This document shows, piece after piece, positions 61,304-64,000 of a stretch of DNA of 64,000 nucleotides. Source of the stretch: Elusimicrobiota bacterium. Its GTDB lineage: Bacteria; Elusimicrobiota; Elusimicrobia; FEN-1173. Each line of letters starts with the position of its first letter. Within the stretch, counting starts at the first letter, position 1. Below the pieces are notes generated by a model. That model saw only the letters and a program-made list of their open reading frames with translations, made no database searches and was not told the origin of the DNA. The stretch covers positions 124,001 to 188,000 of the forward strand of contig JADKHR010000001.1 in NCBI GenBank assembly GCA_016721625.1, read 5' to 3'. Both the position numbers and the translations under genes were made by a program.

Positions 61304-64000
61304 TTAAGCTTGAGTATCGATCAAAAGGAGAACTTTGTCGAAGTGGGTGAGGGCGTTGGGGGTGAGGGATTGGGGGGGGAGGCGCAGGGTTCGCGTGAAG
61401 GGGTTGTAGGAAAGGGTTTGGGTTCGGATGGGGAGCGTGGCGTCGTGGCCGAGGCTCGTGACCAGAGCGACGGCGGCGTCCCCTTCCAGAACGACTTCTT
61501 CGACGTCCAGTAACAGACGAACCACGTCCCCGATGTAGCGCCGGGCGTTCACGGGGTCGGCCACGACCTGGGACAGGCGGGCGGGGGCTCGGTTTTGTCG
61601 ACGTAAATGGGTCTGAACAAAACCCTCCACCTTCTTTAAGTCGACCCGACCTCCCTCGAGCAAGGCGCCGGCTTCTTCTAAGGCTCTCCGGTCCAGGACG
61701 TGAACGTTGTTCCCGCGGCTAAATCCTTCTTTCTGAAGCTGTTCCATCATTTTAGTTCCTTCCCCTTCGGCGTTCAAAAACCCAATTTCTATTTTGTTGT
61801 TGGAACGGTTCGCCATGCTGGTGATCAGCCGCGCGACTTCCTTGGGGCTGGAGGCCACCATCCCCCAGTCCACAATGACGAGACCCGCCGGATTCTCGGG
61901 GTTGAGTAGCCCCGCCGCCAGAGTGTTGTGGAAGCTTGTTGGTCGGGCCTCCTGGCCGGGTGTTGGGGAAAGGTTCGGAGCGGGACGCGGGAAGCGTTCA
62001 ATGAAACCAATGACGGTCGTCCTGGCGGCGCTCCATTCTTCCCGTGAGACATCGGACCCTGGGGCGGGGAAAGGGATCGTCCCCAGTTCATCCGCCAACC
62101 GGTCCGATTGTTCATGGGTCAATGGCGCGAGGGGGGCGGTCCTTTCCAGTTGGGAGGCGAGGGCGCCTAGTGGGGATTCCGTCGGGCTGTTTTCTCCCAA
62201 AATTCGGACCGCGGCAAGCAACGTGTTTTTGGGTTCGTTCGCCCGGTCCCGGCGGGGGGTGGGGGCGAAAAAGGCGCCGTCGGTTTGCCCCCACGGGGTG
62301 TTCCCGTCGGCACTAAAGGACATATTTTCGTGGGGGGACAACGCCATCCCGGCGCGAAATTCGCTGGGAGAGCCGTTTCCGGGGTCGGAGGGCCGGGGAG
62401 GCTTGCCCGTCGTTGAGCCGGAGGCCGAAGAGGGGCCTCCCTCGTCCGGGAACAAGTCGTTCAAGACTTCTTCCACGTGATCCACCAGCACGAACCGGAG
62501 GGGAACGGCCTGACGTTTCTCGTCCCGCTCGGGAGTGGCCCCGTCCTGGATCTTATCCATGAGGCCGCGGAGCCAGCGGAAGATGGGCAAGGTCTGCGTC
62601 GAGGCGTTTTTGGGAGTTTCGTCTTTCAATCTCCCTATTGAACGGAGCGCTTCTTCCCGGCTGAGTAGCCGGGTCAGGTCCTTCTCGGATCCGCGAAGAG
62701 TGAAACTTTGGATAAACGCCGATTCTTTCCCGGTTTGCTTTAACCCCTGAATTTCCTCTAACGGGATTTGTTCCTGCGATACCTCCACCCCCTCTGCTTT
62801 GGCTTTCGCCGGCAGGCCCTCCAAGAGGCGGTTCCAGAGGTCCGCTTCCTGCTGTCGTCTCCGGGCGGCCGGGCCGTCGTCCGCGGGATCCCCCGTGCCG
62901 GGGTCGGAATTGAGCGTCAGTTCCGCGACCCCGTTTTGGAGGAGGAGGCCGCGAAGATAGGGCTGACGGCGCATCATGGTTTCCAATTCTCGGCGCGTGC
63001 CGTCTCCGGCGGGGAGGTAAAACGTTTCGCCCTCTTCCGCGAAGGAACGAATGACTTTGCGAGAGAGCGTTCCGTGCTCCTTGGGATTGACGGGGAGGAC
63101 ATTCCCTTTCAGGTCAATTTCACCCCCGAGGCACACCCCGGCGGGGGGCGCCTGGCCGGTGATGGAAGAATAAAAAGCCGCGAGAAGGCCAAGGCCGGAG
63201 AATCCCATGCCGGGATTCTCCGTGGAGGCATCGTTAACGTCCACGTGGAGGTAGACCGTCCCGGGAAGTGCGTTGGGAAACCGTTTCTGAGCAAAGGAAA
63301 GGGCCAAATTCCAAGCCAACCGGCCGGTGTCGGCCAAGGTGTTGGGGCGGTCTTCTCGGTCTCCCAGAGAGAGGGGGAGTTGCATTCGCCATTTCGCTCC
63401 GGGACGGCGGACCGCGTGGGTGGTCATGAGCGCGCCTTCCTGCACCGGAATCTCCATGCGCCCCACTTCCGTTTCGCCGGGCCCCTCGCCCGTTCCCCGC
63501 GGCCCGCGCGGAGGTCCCAGGTATCGTTCCAGCGCATCGGCGTCCAGTCGGACCGGTCGGCCCGTTTCCACGTAATCGCCGAAGGCGGAATCGATCAGTT
63601 GATTCAACCGTTCTTCGATTTTTCGCGCATCGTCGAGTGGACTCAGGTGGTGGTCCACCAAGCGGGTCAGGAGCATCAAAGAATTTCCAATCGTGACCGG
63701 CGGGGTCCAGTCTTCCGAACCAACGGCTCCGCTCTCCCGGGTTAACCCCTTCGACCTGAGCAATCGCGGCAGTAAAACCTGGTTCGCCATGCCGATTTTG
63801 TCTTCGCGGGTGGGTTTTTCCACCTTCAGGATCGTCATCCGGCTTTGGAGGTGTTCGGGAATGGTTTCCAGCCGGTTCATGGTGATGACGGTGAGGGTTG
63901 GGCTCACGTCGAGAGAAAGTTCCAGAAAATCGTCGGTGAACCGCCGGTATTTGGGATCGAAAAAACGGGTGAGGGCGTTCAGGGGATCTCCAAAATGGCC
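61304..64000 (-). CDS. Lon-like AAA+ protease with long C-terminal extension (5-prime end beyond window)
   Basis: Open on the minus strand up to the window edge; the GTG at 63907 is not taken as the start because 31 earlier codons (DPLNALTRFFDPKYRRFTDD) match Lon AAA+ sequence. Visible: sensor-1 region LTVITMNRLETIPEHLQSRM, the AAA lid, then the peptidase domain with STENPGMGFSGLGLLAAFYS (catalytic Ser codon 63197-63199) and LGGEIDLKGNVLPVNPKEHG (catalytic Lys codon 63080-63082), 39 residues apart. After the peptidase comes an extra ~540 residues: a disordered Pro/Ser/Gly stretch (~62250-62450) and an alpha/beta part with GLVIVDWGMVASSPKEVARL. Normal Lon ends soon after the peptidase domain. 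Converges with the toxin gene (17-base gap). Confidence 0.85.
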   Translation of the reverse strand, partial: GHFGDPLNALTRFFDPKYRRFTDDFLELSLDVSPTLTVITMNRLETIPEHLQSRMTILKVEKPTREDKIGMANQVLLPRLLRSKGLTRESGAVGSEDWTPPVTIGNSLMLLTRLVDHHLSPLDDARKIEERLNQLIDSAFGDYVETGRPVRLDADALERYLGPPRGPRGTGEGPGETEVGRMEIPVQEGALMTTHAVRRPGAKWRMQLPLSLGDREDRPNTLADTGRLAWNLALSFAQKRFPNALPGTVYLHVDVNDASTENPGMGFSGLGLLAAFYSSITGQAPPAGVCLGGEIDLKGNVLPVNPKEHGTLSRKVIRSFAEEGETFYLPAGDGTRRELETMMRRQPYLRGLLLQNGVAELTLNSDPGTGDPADDGPAARRRQQEADLWNRLLEGLPAKAKAEGVEVSQEQIPLEEIQGLKQTGKESAFIQSFTLRGSEKDLTRLLSREEALRSIGRLKDETPKNASTQTLPIFRWLRGLMDKIQDGATPERDEKRQAVPLRFVLVDHVEEVLNDLFPDEGGPSSASGSTTGKPPRPSDPGNGSPSEFRAGMALSPHENMSFSADGNTPWGQTDGAFFAPTPRRDRANEPKNTLLAAVRILGENSPTESPLGALASQLERTAPLAPLTHEQSDRLADELGTIPFPAPGSDVSREEWSAARTTVIGFIERFPRPAPNLSPTPGQEARPTSFHNTLAAGLLNPENPAGLVIVDWGMVASSPKEVARLITSMANRSNNKIEIGFLNAEGEGTKMMEQLQKEGFSRGNNVHVLDRRALEEAGALLEGGRVDLKKVEGFVQTHLRRQNRAPARLSQVVADPVNARRYIGDVVRLLLDVEEVVLEGDAAVALVTSLGHDATLPIRTQTLSYNPFTRTLRLPPQSLTPNALTHFDKVLLLIDTQA

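Noticed and set aside
61310..63745. Plus-strand frames opposite the Lon-like gene
   Set aside because: Antisense shadows; the minus strand carries Lon AAA+ and peptidase motifs.

Overview
The window reads as one GC-rich bacterial chromosome segment, probably from an uncultivated lineage close to Elusimicrobiota or Omnitrophota (PVC side of the tree). The basis is the mix of PorV-like barrels fused to TPRs, FN3 surface proteins with FlgD/T9SS-type C-terminal tails, and above all a giant gene containing a divergent SecA-type DEAD motor, a combination I know from giant genes described in Omnitrophota. No rRNA, tRNA or CRISPR was seen. The taxon is an inference.

Layout. 1-2325: end of an unknown gene, then two RND efflux adaptors (the first broken at an A-run). 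2519-8476: a tight signalling operon (HAMP histidine kinase, receiver-GGDEF protein, OmpR-type regulator, receiver-histidine kinase hybrid, NtrC-type sigma-54 activator, small membrane protein), preceded by a good GG-N10-GC sigma-54 promoter candidate. 8658-16564: surface proteins (a secreted YQG-type protein, a ~1,650-residue FN3/SbsA-Ig protein with a T9SS-like tail, a PorV-like barrel continuing into TPRs). 16679-26586: export operon (TPR lipoprotein-like protein, AMIN-TolC fusion, two RND pumps). 26705-27362: two small membrane proteins on the minus strand. 27764-60378: a giant gene. 60379-60739: palindromic repeats without genes. 60790-61286: RHH antitoxin and RelE-type toxin. 61304-64000 (minus strand): Lon-like AAA+ protease with a long extra tail, cut by the window edge.

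Central observation. Seven consecutive long ORFs from 27764 to 60378 join at six places, each explained by one base too many or too few in a short homopolymer. Undoing these gives one ORF of about 10,912 residues: signal-like segment, YD/RHS-like repeats, a DGS short-repeat array, about 22 copies of an ~80-residue repeat with acidic calcium-type loops, hydrophobic segments, a beta-rich region, more hydrophobic segments, a SecA-like motor with recognisable motifs, further membrane segments, an HEQSH metalloprotease-like motif, and a unique tail. At least a dozen similar breaks across the window, mostly at homopolymers, suggest residual consensus indels rather than gene decay.

How the parts could fit (inference): the kinases and NtrC-type activator would control envelope genes, including the efflux/export machinery and perhaps the giant surface protein; the TolC, two adaptors and two pumps could form one tripartite system although adaptors and pumps lie ~17 kb apart; the PorV-like barrel next to a protein with a T9SS-like tail looks like a cargo-shuttle pair.
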